NCBI GenBank assembly: GCA_015063325.1
Contig: SVUK01000017.1
Span: 310,001 to 374,000 of the forward strand
Length of the DNA: 64,000 bases
Direction of reading: 5' to 3'
Source: Oscillospiraceae bacterium
GTDB lineage: Bacteria; Bacillota; Clostridia; Oscillospirales; CAG-272
The notes under the pieces are model-generated. The model was not told where the DNA came from. It was given only the letters and a program-made list of their open reading frames with translations, and ran no database searches. The position numbers and the translations under genes were made by a program. Positions 16,206-24,717 of the stretch are shown here, piece after piece (within the stretch, counting starts at the first letter, position 1; the number at the start of each line of letters is the position of its first letter).

Positions 16206-16979
16206 TTATAATTCCTTTTTAATTTTTTCCAAGGCAGCTTTCTCAAGGCGCGAAACCTGCGCCTGCGAAATACCAATCTCCCCGGCAATTTCCATTTGCG
16301 TTTTATTCGCATAGAATCGCAGCTGAATAATCTTCTTTTCTCGTTCGGAAAGTTTGTTTACCGCCTCGCGCAAAACCATGTTCTCCAGCCAAGCCTCGTC
16401 GCCGTCCGAAGTATCGGAAAGCTGATCCATTAAATAAAGCGCGTCGCCGCTGTCGTTATAGACCGGCTCGTAGAGCGAAATTGGTTCCACGATCGCCTCC
16501 ATGGCGCGCAGGACGGCTTCCCGTTTTTCTCCCAGACGTTCGGCAATTTCCTCCACCGTTGGTTCGCGCTCCTTTACGGCAATCAGCTCTTCCCTTGTCT
16601 GCAAAGCGCGGTAAGCAAGCTCGCGCACCGATCGGCTGACACGAATGGCATTGTTGTCGCGCAGATAACGACGGATTTCACCGATAATCATCGGCACGGC
16701 ATAGGTGGAAAATCGAACGTCCATTTCCGTATTAAAGTGATCTACCGCCTTCACAAGTCCGATACAACCAACCTGAAATAAATCCTCCATACTCTCTCTG
16801 CGACCGGAAAAGCGTTGAATAATGGAAAGAACCAAACGCAAATTTCCATAAATCAAATCTTTTCTTGCGATTTCATCTCCCGCGCGAGCGCGGCGCAACA
16901 GTTCGCTCTTTTCTTCCTCGGTCAAAACTTTCAGTTCGGAAGTATTTATTCCGCAAATTTCCACTTTAAAGCGATACAT
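16206..16979 (-). CDS. sigG: RNA polymerase sporulation sigma factor SigG
   Basis: Sigma-G drives late forespore transcription (spore protectants, gpr, germination genes). The 257-aa protein starts with the diagnostic KVEICGINTSEL, the element bound by anti-sigma CsfB in Bacillus, followed by region 2 (NLRLVLSIIQRF, LFQVGCIGLVKAVDHF, FSTYAVPMIIGEIRRYLRDNN), region 3 and region 4 (KTQMEIAGEIGISQAQVSRLEKAALEKIKKEL). The IYNDSGD-like VYNDSGDALYLMDQ stretch also matches SigG and not SigF. spoIIGA-sigE is not adjacent. The ATG follows GGGAGC. Confidence 0.96.
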   Translation of the reverse strand: MYRFKVEICGINTSELKVLTEEEKSELLRRARAGDEIARKDLIYGNLRLVLSIIQRFSGRRESMEDLFQVGCIGLVKAVDHFNTEMDVRFSTYAVPMIIGEIRRYLRDNNAIRVSRSVRELAYRALQTREELIAVKEREPTVEEIAERLGEKREAVLRAMEAIVEPISLYEPVYNDSGDALYLMDQLSDTSDGDEAWLENMVLREAVNKLSEREKKIIQLRFYANKTQMEIAGEIGISQAQVSRLEKAALEKIKKEL

Positions 16980-17070
16980 TCTTTGCTCCCTTTTCCTGTA
17001 TTCAAAGAAAGTATTGCCGAAGTTGGAAAGGCTTTATTCAGTTAAAAAAAGACCAGTTTTTGGCAAAAAA

Positions 17071-17099
17071 ATTCGCCGCGGCAGCTTGCCGCGGCGAAT
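17071..17099 (-). terminator. Terminator after the SPFH gene
   Basis: A GC-rich stem of about 13 bp (ATTCGCCGCGGCA / TGCCGCGGCGAAT) followed on the minus strand by TTTTTTT. It lies about 45 nt after the stop codon of the SPFH gene. Confidence 0.93.
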
Positions 17100-17144
17100 A
17101 CAAGATGAGTACAACATTTCACGCATTTTATCGCAAAAAGCGAA

Positions 17145-18092
17145 TCATTTTGCGGATTTTTTACTTGGTTCAACTACCGCTTCCTTCACGCCTGCAATCA
17201 AAGAAGTGACATTCTGAATTTCGGAAGGAATAATAATCTTGGTAGACTGTCCGTCCGCAACCTTTTCCAAAGCCTCCAAACTGCGCAGAGCAATCATGGA
17301 TTCGGTCGGCGCCGCCTCGTTGATCATGCGGATTCCTTCTGCAGTTGCCTTCTGAATTGCAAGAATCGCTTCGGCTTCACCTTCTGCCTCGCGGATCTTT
17401 GCTTCTTTGTTAGCCTCTGCCTTCAGAATTTGCGACTGTTTTTCTGCCTCGGCTTGCAGAATCATGGCTTCCTTATCGCCCTGCGCCACAAGGATTGCAG
17501 AATTCTTTTGACCTTCTGCGCGAAGAATGGCTTCGCGGCGTTCGCGTTCGGCTTTCATCTGCTTTTCCATTGCGTCCTGGATTTCCTTGGGCGGAATAAT
17601 GTTTTTAAGTTCCACACGGTTGACCTTGATTCCCCAAGGGTCGGTCGCTTCATCCAAAATGGCGCGCATTTTGGTATTGATAATATCGCGCGAAGTGAGG
17701 GTGTTATCCAACTCCAATTCACCAATAATATTACGCAATGTGGTCGCGGTCAAATTTTCAATAGCCGTCATCGGCATGGTATGACCGTAGGCATAGAGCT
17801 TGCAATCGGTAATTTGGAAAAAGACGACGGTATCAATCTGCATACGAACGTTATCTTTGGTAATTACCGGTTGCGGCGGAAAATCGGCAACCTGCTCCAT
17901 CAGATTGATGCGCTTTGCAATGCGTTCAATAAAAGGAATCTTCCAGTGAATACCGGTTTTCCAAGTTTGGTGATACGCGCCGAGACGCTCCACAACATAC
18001 GCCTGCGATTGCGGAACAATGTGAATGTTTGCAATCAAAATGAGCAACAGTAAAACAGCAATAACGACCAGTGAAATAATAAGCGGTAACAT
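17145..18092 (-). CDS. qmcA: SPFH/band-7 membrane scaffold protein (QmcA-like)
   Basis: A 315-aa stomatin/prohibitin-like protein: one N-terminal membrane helix (residues 2-23), a band-7 domain (IVPQSQAYVVERLGAYHQTWKTGIH, DNVRMQIDTVVFFQI, VNRVELKNIIPP near 165), then an Ala/Glu-rich coiled coil (AERERREAILRAEGQKNS...) and a C-terminal hydrophobic patch. Such proteins form ring-like oligomers in ordered membrane regions and may assist membrane proteases. It follows nfeD, the standard two-gene arrangement, 69 nt downstream. Confidence 0.93.
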   Translation of the reverse strand: MLPLIISLVVIAVLLLLILIANIHIVPQSQAYVVERLGAYHQTWKTGIHWKIPFIERIAKRINLMEQVADFPPQPVITKDNVRMQIDTVVFFQITDCKLYAYGHTMPMTAIENLTATTLRNIIGELELDNTLTSRDIINTKMRAILDEATDPWGIKVNRVELKNIIPPKEIQDAMEKQMKAERERREAILRAEGQKNSAILVAQGDKEAMILQAEAEKQSQILKAEANKEAKIREAEGEAEAILAIQKATAEGIRMINEAAPTESMIALRSLEALEKVADGQSTKIIIPSEIQNVTSLIAGVKEAVVEPSKKSAK

Positions 18093-18161
18093 AATAATTC
18101 TCCTTTTTTATTTATTTATTTGTTTCTAACTCTTTAGGAATGCTATTTCATTTTATCAGGT

Positions 18162-18620
18162 TCAGATATCTTTTCTGCGTTCGCAAATCAACTTTACACC
18201 CTGAATTTCCCGAATAATAACAACCGATCCTTCCGGAATCTTGTCTCCGTTTGCCGAACGCGCCGTCCAAACAAGCCCTGCAATTTTCACGCTGCCGGTT
18301 TCGGAAATGTTGTCGATCGTTTCCTGAACAACCCCCGTCTTTCCGATCAGGCTATCGGCATTCAGATTGACCTTTTTTGTATCCAGTTTCTTTTTTACGA
18401 GCCCCCGTCCAATTGCAAGAAGCAATATGGAAAGTCCCAAAAAGATAACCACCTGAATCCAAATTGTTTTGACAAACGGTGAAAGGATCATGGCAACCAG
18501 CGCGCTTGGAGCAAACCAGCAGGATACCAACTCCGCAGTCATCGCCTCGATAATCAATGCGAGAACTGCAACGATTGCCCAAAAGATGAATGCACCGTTT
18601 TGGATCAAAAATTCCTTCAT
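18162..18620 (-). CDS. nfeD: NfeD-family membrane protein
   Basis: A short NfeD protein (152 aa, the form without the protease domain) with hydrophobic segments at about residues 10-28, 30-50 and 52-72, and a C-terminal OB-fold domain (LIGKTGVVQETI, GSVKIAGLVWTARS, IPEGSVVIIREIQGVKLICER). These proteins work with SPFH partners such as the one encoded just downstream. The ATG follows GGAGG. A promoter is visible at 18650-18678. Confidence 0.93.
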   Translation of the reverse strand: MKEFLIQNGAFIFWAIVAVLALIIEAMTAELVSCWFAPSALVAMILSPFVKTIWIQVVIFLGLSILLLAIGRGLVKKKLDTKKVNLNADSLIGKTGVVQETIDNISETGSVKIAGLVWTARSANGDKIPEGSVVIIREIQGVKLICERRKDI

Positions 18621-18649
18621 AAAAAAGCCTCCTTTCTCCTGTAAAATAG

Positions 18650-18678
18650 ATTATACCACATTTTGCAAAGGATTCCAA
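18650..18678 (-). promoter_or_regulatory. Sigma-A promoter of nfeD-qmcA
   Basis: Minus-strand TTGGAA (18678-18673), 17 bp, TATAAT (18655-18650), about 30 nt before the nfeD start. Confidence 0.75.
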
Positions 18679-18717
18679 TAATTTTTCCAAATTTTTTCAT
18701 TTTTTTAAAAAAACCTG

Positions 18718-18745
18718 TTGACAAAGTCGAAAAAAGGACTATACT
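18718..18745 (+). promoter_or_regulatory. Promoter of the lysine riboswitch
   Basis: TTGACA (18718-18723), 16 bp, TATACT (18740-18745). Transcription would start near 18752. A 7-bp hairpin (TATCGGT / ACCGATA, 18751-18770) forms the first transcribed element, ahead of the riboswitch P1 strand. Confidence 0.8.
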
Positions 18746-18773
18746 GTATCTATCGGTAACAAAACCGATACCA

Positions 18774-18933
18774 AGATAGAGGTTGCAATTTCAAAAAGTA
18801 ACGCGGAAAAACGTCCGAAGAGGCGCGCGCGAAAGGTGAAATTGCCGAAATTCGATTTTCGTCTTCGCGGACTTCGGGTTGGGACATGTCGAAACACGCC
18901 ATGGACTGTCACAAGAAATTGTGGAGCGCTATC
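18774..18933 (+). ncRNA. Lysine riboswitch (L box)
   Basis: The aptamer shows the conserved L-box landmarks in order: AGATAGAGG (P1 5' strand), AAAGTAACG, GAAAGGTGAAATTGCCGAA, GGACTGTCAC and finally GTGGAGCGCTATC, whose GCTATC pairs back with GATAG(A) to close P1. Length (about 160 nt) is normal. A terminator at 18958-18980 follows, so lysine binding should stop transcription of the transporter gene downstream. The control direction (off with lysine) is family knowledge. Confidence 0.95.
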
Positions 18934-18957
18934 GAAATACATCCCTTTTGTATTTTG

Positions 18958-18980
18958 CGCCTCCAATGGAGGCGTTTTTT
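18958..18980 (+). terminator. Riboswitch-controlled terminator
   Basis: CGCCTCC-AAT-GGAGGCG followed by six T, placed between the L-box aptamer and the ribosome site of the transporter gene. An upstream pair (AAATAC / GTATTT, about 18935-18956) could act in the alternative antiterminator fold. Confidence 0.85.
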
Positions 18981-19000
18981 ATTTCAGGAGGAAAATAAAA

Positions 19001-20668
19001 ATGTCAAAAGGAAGAAAAATCACACTTGCCGTTTTCCTTGCCGTCATCGTCGTTTTATTGATCGTTGCGGTAACGACCGGCACCGTAGACTCAAGGGTTC
19101 CCTGCCCGGATTGCGACGGGACCGATGCAGCCTGCGAAACCTGCGGCGGCGAAGGAACCGTCATCGGCAGCGCATGGGCGCTCCTGCCACCGCTGATCGC
19201 CATTGTTTTGGCACTGATCACCAAAGAAGTTTACAGCTCGTTGTTTGCCGGAATTATCTCCGCCATCATTCTGGTTGCGAAATTCAAGCCCGTTGGAATT
19301 GCCGACGGATTGAACAGCGGATTTATTTCCAGTCTTGCCGATGAATGGGATGTCGGAATATTGATCTTCCTCGTTCTGCTCGGCATTATGGTTGCGCTGG
19401 TCAACAAAGCCGGCGGCTCAGTCGCGTTCGGAAAATGGGCAAACAAAAAGGTCAAGTCTCGTGTGGGCGCCCAGCTTGCCACCTTCGTACTCGGCGTTCT
19501 GATTTTTGTAGACGACTATTTTAACTGCCTGACGGTCGGCTCAGTCATGCGTCCCATTTCGGATACGCACAAAATATCCCGGGCAAAACTCGCCTATTTG
19601 ATTGATGCAACGGCAGCTCCCGTTTGTATGATTGCGCCCGTTTCTTCTTGGGCAGCGGCAGTCGCAGGCGTTGCAACCACACTGGGAATGAACGGTATTC
19701 TCTTGTTTGTCAAGGCAATTCCCTATAACTACTATTCTCTTTTGACCATCGTTATGATCATTACCATTTCGCTGATGAAGTTTGATTTCGGTCCGATGAA
19801 ACGCCACGAACAGAACGCATTGAACGGCGACCTGTTTACCGAAGGAGACCGGAACGAATCCGAATTGAAAAACGAATCCGTCGGAAACGGAAGAGTAATT
19901 GATCTTCTTTTGCCCGTGGTCGTCCTGATCGTATGCTGCGTTCTCGGCATGGTATACACCGGCGGGCTTTTCTCCGGCGAAAGCTTTATTGACGCATTTG
20001 CAAACTGTGACGCTTCGGTCGGTCTTTCTTGGGGTGCGCTGATTGCAGTTATCTTTACAGTTATCTACCTGATTGCGCGGAAAAAGGTCAATTTCAACGA
20101 TGCAATGGCTTGCATTCCGAAAGGCTTTATCGCCATGGTACCGCCCATTCTGATTCTGACGTTTGCCTGGACGCTCAGCGGTGCAACCGGTGCGCTCGGT
20201 GCAAAATACTTTGTGTTTGATTTGATGAGCGGATCTGCCGAAGGTCTTAAAATGATTCTGCCGGCAATCATCTTTGCCGTTGCGCTCTTCCTTGCTTTCT
20301 CTACCGGTACCTCTTGGGGAACCTTCGGTATTCTCATTCCGATCGTTGTTGCCGTTTTCCCTGCAAACAGCGAATTGCTCATCATCGGCATTTCCGCTTG
20401 CCTTGCCGGCGCCGTTTGCGGCGACCACTGCTCCCCCATTTCGGATACCACCATTATGGCGTCTGCCGGCGCGCAGTGTAACCATGTCAACCACGTTTCC
20501 ACGCAGTTGCCCTATGCGCTGACGGTTGCAGGAGTCTCTTTCGTTTGCTTCATTCTTGCCGGACTGATCAAAAACTGGATCATCATGCTTCCAATCTCGA
20601 TCGCACTGATGATCGGCACCTTGTTCCTCATCAAACTTATTGCAAAGAAAACGCAAAAAAGCAACTGA
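19001..20668 (+). CDS. NhaC-family transporter under lysine riboswitch control (putative lysine transporter)
   Basis: A 555-aa membrane protein of the NhaC Na+/H+ antiporter family with about 12 hydrophobic segments; family landmarks are DDYFNCLTVGSVMRPI near residue 170, ALAFSTGTSWGTFGI-like segments near 430 and CGDHCSPISDTTIMASAGAQCNHVNHV near 475. The riboswitch in front argues for lysine import rather than plain sodium export, like the lysine-linked NhaC homologues described for L-box regulons. Unusually, the loop after the first helix holds two CxxC pairs (CPDC, CETCGGEG) like a DnaJ zinc motif. The ORF track starts inside the riboswitch; the ATG at 19001 follows AGGAGG. Cytoplasmic or exterior placement of the loop is not proven. 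Confidence 0.88.
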   Translation: MSKGRKITLAVFLAVIVVLLIVAVTTGTVDSRVPCPDCDGTDAACETCGGEGTVIGSAWALLPPLIAIVLALITKEVYSSLFAGIISAIILVAKFKPVGIADGLNSGFISSLADEWDVGILIFLVLLGIMVALVNKAGGSVAFGKWANKKVKSRVGAQLATFVLGVLIFVDDYFNCLTVGSVMRPISDTHKISRAKLAYLIDATAAPVCMIAPVSSWAAAVAGVATTLGMNGILLFVKAIPYNYYSLLTIVMIITISLMKFDFGPMKRHEQNALNGDLFTEGDRNESELKNESVGNGRVIDLLLPVVVLIVCCVLGMVYTGGLFSGESFIDAFANCDASVGLSWGALIAVIFTVIYLIARKKVNFNDAMACIPKGFIAMVPPILILTFAWTLSGATGALGAKYFVFDLMSGSAEGLKMILPAIIFAVALFLAFSTGTSWGTFGILIPIVVAVFPANSELLIIGISACLAGAVCGDHCSPISDTTIMASAGAQCNHVNHVSTQLPYALTVAGVSFVCFILAGLIKNWIIMLPISIALMIGTLFLIKLIAKKTQKSN

Positions 20669-20715
20669 TTCTTGATTTTTGCGGTACTTTTGCACAAATC
20701 ACATAAAAACCTCTT

Positions 20716-20757
20716 GTCGGGGGCAGTTCAAAAAGTCGAATTGCTCCCGGCATTTTT
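20716..20757 (+). terminator. Terminator after the NhaC-type gene
   Basis: A stem of about 9 bp (TCGGGGGCA / TGCTCCCGG, with G-U pairs) and a long A-rich loop, followed by TTTTTTATTAT. The rest of the gap to 20883 is AT-rich and contains a possible promoter (TTGTTT, 17 bp, TATAGT) for the next gene. Confidence 0.7.
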
Positions 20758-20883
20758 TATTATCTTTTTTTTACTTTGTATCTTGTTTTTCTTTTTGAAG
20801 TATGATATAGTATAGGAGTAAATAAAAATATTCATAAAAAACTTGTTTTGTATTGAAAACAACATCAAAAAAAGAGGTGCCCC

Positions 20884-22122
20884 ATGAAATATCTTGTTTT
20901 GATCCCCGACGGAATGGCAGATGAAAAAATTGAAAAAATCGGCAACCGCACTCCGATGGAAGCCGCAAAAAAGCCGATGATGGATGCGCTTGCAAAAACG
21001 GCGCTGGTAGGCACGGTTTCCAACGTACCGGAAGGAATGGTTCCGGAAAGCGACACGGCAAATATGGCAATTCTATCCTTCAATCCGCGCATTTATTCCA
21101 AAGGACGCTCACCTTTGGAAGCTGTTAGCATGGGAATTAAAATGCAGGCGGACGAAACCGCCTATCGTTGCAATGTTGTCACACTGACCGACAACGGCGA
21201 AGACTATGACGACAAAATTATCCTTGATCACAGCGCCGATGAAATTTCTACGCCCGAAGCCGCCGAATTGATTGCCGCTCTTCAGGAAAAGCTCGGAAAC
21301 GATGTTCGTAAATTCTATCCAGGTATCAGTTATCGCCATTGCCTGATTTGGAAAAACGGAAACGACCAATATCCGTTTGCGCGTCCGCATGATATTTTGG
21401 GTAGACGCATCGGCGAATATCTGCCGAAAAAAGAAAACGGGGGCGAAGAATTCTATCGTTTAATGCGCGATAGTTTTGCAATTCTAAATCACCATCCCGT
21501 TAACGAAGCGCGCCGCGCGCGCGGACTGAAGCCGGCAAACTCTGCCTGGCTTTGGAGTCCCGGAAAAAAGCCGCAGCTGCCCAACTTCCGCGAAAAATGG
21601 GGGCTGAACGGCGCCGTAATCTCTGCAGTTGACCTCATCAAAGGAATCGGACTTTGCGCTGGAATGAAATCGATTGACGTTCCGGGTGCAACCGGAAATG
21701 TTCACACCAACTACAAGGGCAAAGCCGATGCCGCCATTGCCGCCTTCCGCGACGGATACGACTATGTTTACATTCATGTAGAAGCGCCGGACGAATGCGG
21801 ACACCGCGCAGAACTGGAAAACAAAATTCTTTCGGTTGAAAAAATTGATTGTGAAATTCTCAAACCCGTCTACGAATATCTCCTTTCCACCGGCGAAGCA
21901 TTTCGCGTGATGGTCCTGCCCGATCATCCAACGCCCATTCGCCTGCGGACGCATACCATCGATCCGGTTCCTTTCCTTATCTACTCTTCCGATTGCAAAA
22001 AGGAAGGCGTTGCAACCTTTAACGAAGAAACCGCCGCCGCAAAGAAGTTCTATCTCCCCTGCGGTCACCGTTTGATGGATCTGTTGCTGGATCCCGAAAA
22101 GAAGCTCTCGGATCTCTCCTAA
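20884..22122 (+). CDS. ApgM-family phosphotransferase: phosphoglycerate mutase or proposed homoserine kinase
   Basis: A 412-aa alkaline-phosphatase-superfamily protein of the archaeal-type cofactor-independent phosphoglycerate mutase group: metal-binding LIPDGMAD at the start, the nucleophile region PESDTANMAILSF near 58, HVEAPDECGH near 297 and LPDHPTP plus TIDPVPF near 345-365. Length matches the ApgM family. A subgroup has been proposed to act as homoserine kinase where ThrB is missing. Threonine synthase lies 3.5 kb downstream on the same strand, and a lysine-controlled transporter is immediately upstream, which supports the homoserine kinase reading. Sequence alone cannot settle it. Confidence 0.75.
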   Translation: MKYLVLIPDGMADEKIEKIGNRTPMEAAKKPMMDALAKTALVGTVSNVPEGMVPESDTANMAILSFNPRIYSKGRSPLEAVSMGIKMQADETAYRCNVVTLTDNGEDYDDKIILDHSADEISTPEAAELIAALQEKLGNDVRKFYPGISYRHCLIWKNGNDQYPFARPHDILGRRIGEYLPKKENGGEEFYRLMRDSFAILNHHPVNEARRARGLKPANSAWLWSPGKKPQLPNFREKWGLNGAVISAVDLIKGIGLCAGMKSIDVPGATGNVHTNYKGKADAAIAAFRDGYDYVYIHVEAPDECGHRAELENKILSVEKIDCEILKPVYEYLLSTGEAFRVMVLPDHPTPIRLRTHTIDPVPFLIYSSDCKKEGVATFNEETAAAKKFYLPCGHRLMDLLLDPEKKLSDLS

Positions 22123-22166
22123 TTTTTGTAACAAATTTTCGCCACAAAATGAAAGGAAATTTGCAT

Positions 22167-22802
22167 ATGAACGATCAGCAATTTACTCCGAGCGAGCCGC
22201 TTGCCGTACCGGCGCAACAACCGCCCGGCAAAAAATCGCGTTCGGTTTCGGAAGTTCTGTTTGACTACGTTGAAATGTTCGTTTGGGCGGTCTTTATCGT
22301 TATGGTCGTCTTCACGTTCGGATTCCGTATCTGCCAAGTGGAAGGACCTTCCATGGAGGACACCCTGCAGCAAGGTCAGCGTCTGCTTTTGCGCTCGGCG
22401 TTCTATACGCCCAAGCAAGACGATATTATCGTATTTCACATGACGACGAACGGCTATACCGGCAACGAAAAAACGCTTGTCAAGCGCGTCATTGCACTGG
22501 AGGGGCAGGAAGTTATCATCGATACAAACTCCAAAACCATCACCGTAGACGGCGTTCTTTACGAGGACTCGCACCGGTATTTAAAGGATTATAACGATAG
22601 TTACAACAAAGACTATTTTCGATACGATTTCGATTGGTCAACCGGCATTTTTAAAACAACTGTTCCGGAAGGTTGCGTATTCGTCATGGGGGATAACCGC
22701 AACCACTCCTCCGATAGCCGAAACACCTCAGTCGGATTTGTTGACAAAAATTGCATTCTCGGCAAGGTCGTTCTCCGCTTCTCTCCGTTTACCTTCCTGT
22801 AA
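22167..22802 (+). CDS. lepB: Signal peptidase I
   Basis: Type I signal peptidase (211 aa) that removes signal peptides outside the membrane. After a 30-residue cytoplasmic start there is one membrane helix (YVEMFVWAVFIVMVVFTFGF). The catalytic Ser is in VEGPSMEDTL (about residue 64), the catalytic Lys in TLVKRVIALEG (about 107), and the closing GDNRNHSSDSR box is present. The ATG at 22167 follows AAAGGAA; the ORF-track start at 22149 lies upstream of the ribosome site. It is followed 14 nt later by rbgA, the lepB-ylqF-rnhB order of Firmicutes. Confidence 0.95.
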   Translation: MNDQQFTPSEPLAVPAQQPPGKKSRSVSEVLFDYVEMFVWAVFIVMVVFTFGFRICQVEGPSMEDTLQQGQRLLLRSAFYTPKQDDIIVFHMTTNGYTGNEKTLVKRVIALEGQEVIIDTNSKTITVDGVLYEDSHRYLKDYNDSYNKDYFRYDFDWSTGIFKTTVPEGCVFVMGDNRNHSSDSRNTSVGFVDKNCILGKVVLRFSPFTFL

Positions 22803-22816
22803 AGAAAGGATCCAGT

Positions 22817-23716
22817 ATGGCTTTTGAACAAATTCAATGGTTTCCCGGGCACATGGCAAAAACGCGGCGGATGATTTCAGAAAATTTGAAAAATGTCGAT
22901 CTCGTCATTGAGCTGTTGGACGCACGGATTCCCGATTCCTCGCGCAATCCCGAAATTCTGCGCCTGACAGATGGAAAACCGCGTTTGGTGCTTCTGAATA
23001 AGTGCTTGCTCTCGGATCCGGCGCAAAACAAAATATGGCTCTCGCGTCTTGCCGAAAAAGAGGTTTTTCCAATTCTGACCGATTGCGTTAGCGGCGAAGG
23101 AATCAACAAAATTGAAGGCGCAGTAAAAAAACTGCTTGCCGAAAAGTTGGAACGCTATCAAGAGAAAGGAATGTCCGGTCGGCGCGTCCGCGCCATGGTG
23201 CTGGGAATTCCGAACGTCGGAAAATCCTCGCTCATCAACCGCATTTCGGGCAACAAAAAAGCAAAAGTGGAAGACCGACCGGGAGTGACGCGCGATAAGC
23301 AGTGGGTAACAACCTCGATCGGCGTCGATCTTTTGGATATGCCCGGCATTTTGTGGCCGAAATTTGAGGACCAGCGCGTTGGAGAAAATCTTGCGCTGAC
23401 CGGAGCAATCAAAGATGAAATTTTGGATACAGAAGGTCTTGCCGTTCTGCTTTGTAAAAAACTGCGTTTCCTTTATCCGGAACTGTTTTTTACAAGATAT
23501 AAACTTGCAAATGAAGATCTTGTGCTCTCCGACTACGAACTCTTTTTGAAAATCGGAAAAAAGCGAGGTTTTTTGGTCAGCGGAGGCGAAATCAATACCG
23601 AGAGAACCGCCGCGGTTCTCTTGGATGAATTTCGTGCCGCAAAAATCGGAAAGATCACGCTGGACCGTGTTCCAAAAAAGCAAGGAGGGGCGCCCAATGC
23701 TGGAACAAACGATTGA
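22817..23716 (+). CDS. rbgA: Ribosome biogenesis GTPase RbgA (YlqF)
   Basis: A circularly permuted GTPase (299 aa) for late 50S assembly. Motifs occur in permuted order: G4 LLNKCLL (near 58), then G1 [12 protein letters not shown] (near 132) and G3 DMPGILWPK (near 174). The N-terminal [12 protein letters not shown] is the RbgA signature. The true start is the ATG at 22817 with AAAGGA upstream; the ORF track begins inside lepB. Its end overlaps rnhB by 20 nt. Confidence 0.96.
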   Translation: MAFEQIQWFPGHMAKTRRMISENLKNVDLVIELLDARIPDSSRNPEILRLTDGKPRLVLLNKCLLSDPAQNKIWLSRLAEKEVFPILTDCVSGEGINKIEGAVKKLLAEKLERYQEKGMSGRRVRAMVLGIPNVGKSSLINRISGNKKAKVEDRPGVTRDKQWVTTSIGVDLLDMPGILWPKFEDQRVGENLALTGAIKDEILDTEGLAVLLCKKLRFLYPELFFTRYKLANEDLVLSDYELFLKIGKKRGFLVSGGEINTERTAAVLLDEFRAAKIGKITLDRVPKKQGGAPNAGTND

Positions 23717-24311
23717 AAATGAACTGCGCGAGAAAGGATTTTCGGCAATTTGCGGCGTGGATGAAGCCGGGCGCGGTCCTCTTTGCGGTCCGGTGGTCGC
23801 CGCCGCTGTTATTCTGCCGCCCGACATTGTGATCGAAGGCTTGAACGACTCCAAAAAACTGACGCCGAAAAAACGCGACATTCTTTTTGACGAAATTCAA
23901 AATAAAGCGCTCGCCTTTTGTATTGCGGAAGCAAGCGTGGAAGAGATTGACCGTTTGAATATTTTGGAAGCAGATCTGCTCGCCATGCGCCGCGCCATTG
24001 CCGGCTTGCAAATTCCTGCCGACTATGCGCTGATCGACGGCAATATTGCACGCGACTTTCCCATTCCGGCGCGCGCCGTGATTCACGGCGACGCCATTTC
24101 CCCGAGCATTGCGGCGGCTTCCGTTCTTGCAAAAGTTCACCGTGACCGCCTTTGTGAGGAATTGGATCGCACTTATCCGCAATACGGTATTGCAAAACAC
24201 AAGGGTTACGGCACAAAAGCACACATGGATGCGCTTCGCAAATTCGGTGTTTCTCCGATTCACCGGAAACTTTTCGTCCGCTTTTTGAATGAAGAAAAAC
24301 ATGGGACGTGA
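23697..24311 (+). CDS. rnhB: Ribonuclease HII
   Basis: RNase HII (204 aa) cuts RNA in RNA-DNA hybrids and single ribonucleotides in DNA. The active-site motif [19 protein letters not shown] (near residue 20) gives Asp and Glu; LIDGN near 115 and [15 protein letters not shown] near 140 supply the rest. The ATG at 23697 follows GGAGGGG inside the rbgA end, so the two are coupled; the ORF-track start at 23625 is within rbgA. Confidence 0.97.
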   Translation: MLEQTIENELREKGFSAICGVDEAGRGPLCGPVVAAAVILPPDIVIEGLNDSKKLTPKKRDILFDEIQNKALAFCIAEASVEEIDRLNILEADLLAMRRAIAGLQIPADYALIDGNIARDFPIPARAVIHGDAISPSIAAASVLAKVHRDRLCEELDRTYPQYGIAKHKGYGTKAHMDALRKFGVSPIHRKLFVRFLNEEKHGT

Positions 24312-24717
24312 TTTTTCCAAACCGACAACAAAAGAGATCGGCAATTTGGGCGAGCGAAAAGCCGCCCGTTATCTGATGCGCCGCGGATATTGTATCAAAG
24401 CGCGGAATTTTCGCGCCGGGAAATATGAAATTGATTTGATTGCCGAATCGCTCTTCTCGGTTGTTTTTGTAGAAGTGAAAACGCGAAACTACCGCGAAAA
24501 GGATTTGATCGATCCCATTCGCCCGGCGCACGCCGTGGACGAGGAGAAAATCAAGTTCCTCCGGCGCGCGGCATTTCAATATCTGCGCCAATATCCAACG
24601 TGGAAAAAGACAAGAATAGACATCGTCGAAGTGTGGATGAAGGAAAACAAGGTCTTTCGGATTAACCGGATCAAGGACGTGAAACGCATTGAATTCTCCT
24701 ATGGAGGTACGAAATGA
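24289..24717 (+). CDS. YraN/UPF0102-family nuclease-like protein
   Basis: A 142-aa protein with the PD-(D/E)xK-like core of the YraN family: [15 protein letters not shown] near residue 20, KYEIDLIAE near 45 and VVFVEVKTR near 58, in the order E-D-ExK. Members have a resolvase-like fold, and their physiological role is unknown. It overlaps the end of rnhB (23 nt) and the start of the dipeptidase gene (ATGA). The rnhB-yraN order is common. A second possible start is the ATG at 24301. Confidence 0.88.
   Translation: MKKNMGRDFSKPTTKEIGNLGERKAARYLMRRGYCIKARNFRAGKYEIDLIAESLFSVVFVEVKTRNYREKDLIDPIRPAHAVDEEKIKFLRRAAFQYLRQYPTWKKTRIDIVEVWMKENKVFRINRIKDVKRIEFSYGGTK

Noticed and set aside
18836-19000. 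The upstream part of the ORF-track entry for the NhaC gene
   Set aside because: This segment is inside the lysine riboswitch and terminator; the ATG at 19001 has an AGGAGG site.
19541-20695. A 384-codon minus-strand ORF
   Set aside because: It is a shadow of the NhaC-family gene and has a low-complexity, Asn/Asp/Gly/Arg-rich composition without a fold.
22877-23881. A 334-codon minus-strand ORF
   Set aside because: Antisense to rbgA and rnhB, both of which have full motifs.
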